Below, piece after piece: positions 62,208 to 64,000 of a stretch of 64,000 nt of DNA; positions within the stretch are counted from its first letter, which is position 1, and every line of letters starts with the position of its first letter. The stretch lies in contig JAISXD010000079.1 of NCBI GenBank assembly GCA_031270665.1, forward strand, positions 1-64,000, read 5' to 3'. A program made the translations under genes and the position numbers. The notes under the pieces are model-generated. The model saw only the letters and a list, made by a program, of their open reading frames with translations, was not told the origin of the DNA and ran no database searches. This DNA is from Tannerellaceae bacterium (GTDB taxonomy: Bacteria > Bacteroidota > Bacteroidia > Bacteroidales > Tannerellaceae).

Positions 62208-64000
62208 TTAAAATGTTACTGTACAACCAATATTAATAACTTTTGACGGCGGTATAAAGTTACCTGTTTGTGTATCTCCTTCCGGATCAAAATAATCAAA
62301 ATTAGTAAATGTAACCAGGTTGTTTCCGTTCAAATATAAGCGTGCAAACGAAAGGAATTTCGTTTTTTCGAGAATATGCTTCGGAATGGAATACCCTATT
62401 TCGATATTTTTTAACCTTAAATAGTTGGTTTTTCGCAGCCAATAAGTATTGTATTGACCTTGCCCGCTATCCCAGTAATATTTGCCGCGAGCATGTACAC
62501 GCGGATGTTTATCCGTAGGATTGTCTACCGACCAGTGGTTTTCATAAATACTTATATGATAGTTCCCAATCTCGCCCGAGTCAAAATACACTCTGTTCCA
62601 AGCGTCGGCAGCGCCCTGGAACAAGAAACTCAAGTCAAAATCCTTCCATTGGAAAGAAGCATTGAAGGCATATGTCCATTTGGGGTCTTTATTCCTGTCA
62701 AACCGGACACGGTCGTCTGGAGTTATCTCTTTATCGCCGTCGGTATCCTTAAATTTCATATCACCCGGCTGAAGGCCTTTATCAGTAGTGATTTCATCAT
62801 AATTCGGACGGTTGGCCGTATCATTGATTTCATCCCAGTCTTTGAACACGCCGTCAAACACGTATACCAAACTTCGTTCTGGATAATTAATATCCATCGG
62901 GAAGGAATGCCCTGTAGATTTCTGCCATTCCGGCGCTCCCGGCGCTTCGTCCCAATACGTAATCTTATTTTTACTGTACAATACAGTACCCGACATACGA
63001 TAGCTAAAATCCTTACCGATCCGGTCGCTCCACTCAAGTTTCATATCAAATCCCTTGTTCTGCACTTCACCGATATTTTCAGCCGGCAGCGTTAACCCTG
63101 CTGTTTGAGGAATGGAAGCATTTCTTCTCCACAAAATTTTGGAACGCTTGTTGTAGAAATAATCGGCTTCCAGCGAGAAACGATTTTTGAGGGTACGGAG
63201 TTCAATCCCTACGTTTGAATTATTAGCGACCTCCCATGTAATCTTGGTATTCGGGAAACGGCTGGCCTCGAGGCCTTTCTGGTCGCCTCCGTCAACAATA
63301 TAACCATACGCATACTTATACGTTGCCAAGAATTGGTATTCCTGTAATTTACTATCAAAATATACCTGGTCGTTACCCATTTGCCCCCACGATCCGCGAA
63401 CCTTGAAATAGTCGATAAAAGAGAGGTTTTCTTTCCAGAAGTTTTCTTCAGACATACGATAGCCTACCAATACACCCGGGAAAAATCCATAGCGGTTGTC
63501 TTCCGGAAACATATAGGAAGCGTCGTAACGCCAAACGAACTCAGCCAGATATTTTTCCTTATAATTATAAGCGATACGTCCGAAATAGTTCATACGGGAT
63601 CTTTTCCAGTTTTTGTCCCATTCGTCGTTGCTTTTACTTAGTGCATCCTTTTCCTTATCACCTCCGGCATCAAAGAGTTGTACGGCTGTTGAAAGATAAT
63701 ATCTGCGCATGGCCTCGAAGTATTCATTATCGGACTGATCCTTTTCTGTACCAGCCAACAGGCTTATCCCATGATTCCCAAATGTTTTCTCATAGCTCAG
63801 AATACCGCCGGCCACTAAATTGGTCTGGTCTTCCGAATACATGTCTAACCGGGGATCCGGATGACTGGGATAGTTTAAACCGCCGGTTAGTTTTGGGGTT
63901 ACACCGTCAGCTTCTAATGATACGCCATCCCATGAATACAGTGTCCAAGGCTGGAACCATTTTTTTCGCTGGCTGAGAAATTTATCGTAAGCAATATTTA
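62208..64000 (-). CDS. SusC/RagA TonB-dependent transporter, N-terminus beyond window
   Basis: The reading frame stays open from 63842 to the window end (AYDKFLSQRKKWFQPWTLYS..), so the ORF-track Met is internal and the gene is partial. It contains the barrel half with typical repeats (YNYKEKYLAEFVWRYDASYMF, GYRMSEENFWKENLSFIDYFKVRGSWGQMGND) and the C-terminal GNNLVTFTNFDYFDPEG..VINIGCTVTF. The signal peptide, plug and any STN domain lie outside. It pairs with the SusD at 60342-62195. Confidence 0.95.
   Translation of the reverse strand, partial: NIAYDKFLSQRKKWFQPWTLYSWDGVSLEADGVTPKLTGGLNYPSHPDPRLDMYSEDQTNLVAGGILSYEKTFGNHGISLLAGTEKDQSDNEYFEAMRRYYLSTAVQLFDAGGDKEKDALSKSNDEWDKNWKRSRMNYFGRIAYNYKEKYLAEFVWRYDASYMFPEDNRYGFFPGVLVGYRMSEENFWKENLSFIDYFKVRGSWGQMGNDQVYFDSKLQEYQFLATYKYAYGYIVDGGDQKGLEASRFPNTKITWEVANNSNVGIELRTLKNRFSLEADYFYNKRSKILWRRNASIPQTAGLTLPAENIGEVQNKGFDMKLEWSDRIGKDFSYRMSGTVLYSKNKITYWDEAPGAPEWQKSTGHSFPMDINYPERSLVYVFDGVFKDWDEINDTANRPNYDEITTDKGLQPGDMKFKDTDGDKEITPDDRVRFDRNKDPKWTYAFNASFQWKDFDLSFLFQGAADAWNRVYFDSGEIGNYHISIYENHWSVDNPTDKHPRVHARGKYYWDSGQGQYNTYWLRKTNYLRLKNIEIGYSIPKHILEKTKFLSFARLYLNGNNLVTFTNFDYFDPEGDTQTGNFIPPSKVINIGCTVTF

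Noticed and set aside
62454-63095. 213-aa plus-strand ORF
   Set aside because: Antisense to SusC barrel sequence with no domain; a shadow ORF.
1-64000. CRISPR arrays, tRNA and rRNA genes
   Set aside because: No spaced repeats of CRISPR form and no tRNA cloverleaf or rRNA signatures were recognised in the intergenic gaps by eye.

Overview
The window reads as a chromosomal segment of an anaerobic gut-type Bacteroidota, order Bacteroidales, most likely Tannerellaceae (Parabacteroides-like). The evidence is two SusC/SusD pairs, an ECF sigma/FecR couple, DUF4924 and DUF3822 genes, a DUF2723 protein, hexameric glutamate dehydrogenases, TAnnTTTG-type -7 promoter elements, and almost no Shine-Dalgarno sequences. 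No rRNA, tRNA, CRISPR array or intact insertion sequence was found by eye. Family calls rest on motifs and remembered family features; no search was run.

Layout. 1-4.3 kb is a worn region. It holds a cold-shock gene split by an A8 homopolymer frameshift, a DEAD-box helicase with a small partner gene, a chimeric ORF (front of nitronate monooxygenase joined to back of a PlsC acyltransferase), gene scraps, and a 28-bp direct repeat at both ends. 4.3-10.6 kb runs rightward: XRE-cupin regulator, acyl-CoA synthetase, DUF2723 membrane glycosyltransferase-like protein, polysaccharide deacetylase. 10.6-24.6 kb is housekeeping: nth, pheS, cardiolipin synthase, rsmD, DUF3822, RecD-like helicase, rsmI, HAD phosphatase, prfC, rfbD, DUF4924.

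24.6-37.1 kb is an accessory island bounded by a 54-bp imperfect direct repeat (50/54 identical) copied from the start of the DUF4924 gene. It carries a decayed acyltransferase and a sigma/anti-sigma controlled operon: SusC, SusD, a DoxX-TIM-barrel fusion, a Tat-type small dehydrogenase subunit, a GMC flavoprotein and a seven-haem cytochrome c. Together these look like a nutrient importer coupled to periplasmic oxidation of the substrate, with electrons passed to the respiratory chain.

37.2-51.2 kb holds a receiver/PEP-synthase-like fusion, two glutamate dehydrogenases, lepA, cobT-cobS, a 21-bp tandem repeat, and murU with an AmgK-RapZ fusion (cell-wall sugar salvage). It also holds a 1.2-kb cassette between two identical 40-bp terminator hairpins that encodes two double-glycine leader peptides and a small membrane protein (bacteriocin/immunity-like).

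51.2-64 kb holds a TonB-dependent receptor with a palindrome over its -33 box, a LuxR/hemerythrin-like pair, and a second sugar locus. That locus has two Gfo/Idh/MocA oxidoreductases, an exported TIM-barrel isomerase-like protein, a tetrahaem NapC-SUMF1 fusion, and a SusD/SusC pair whose SusC runs off the window. Its theme parallels the first island: SusCD uptake beside exported sugar redox enzymes and a multihaem cytochrome.
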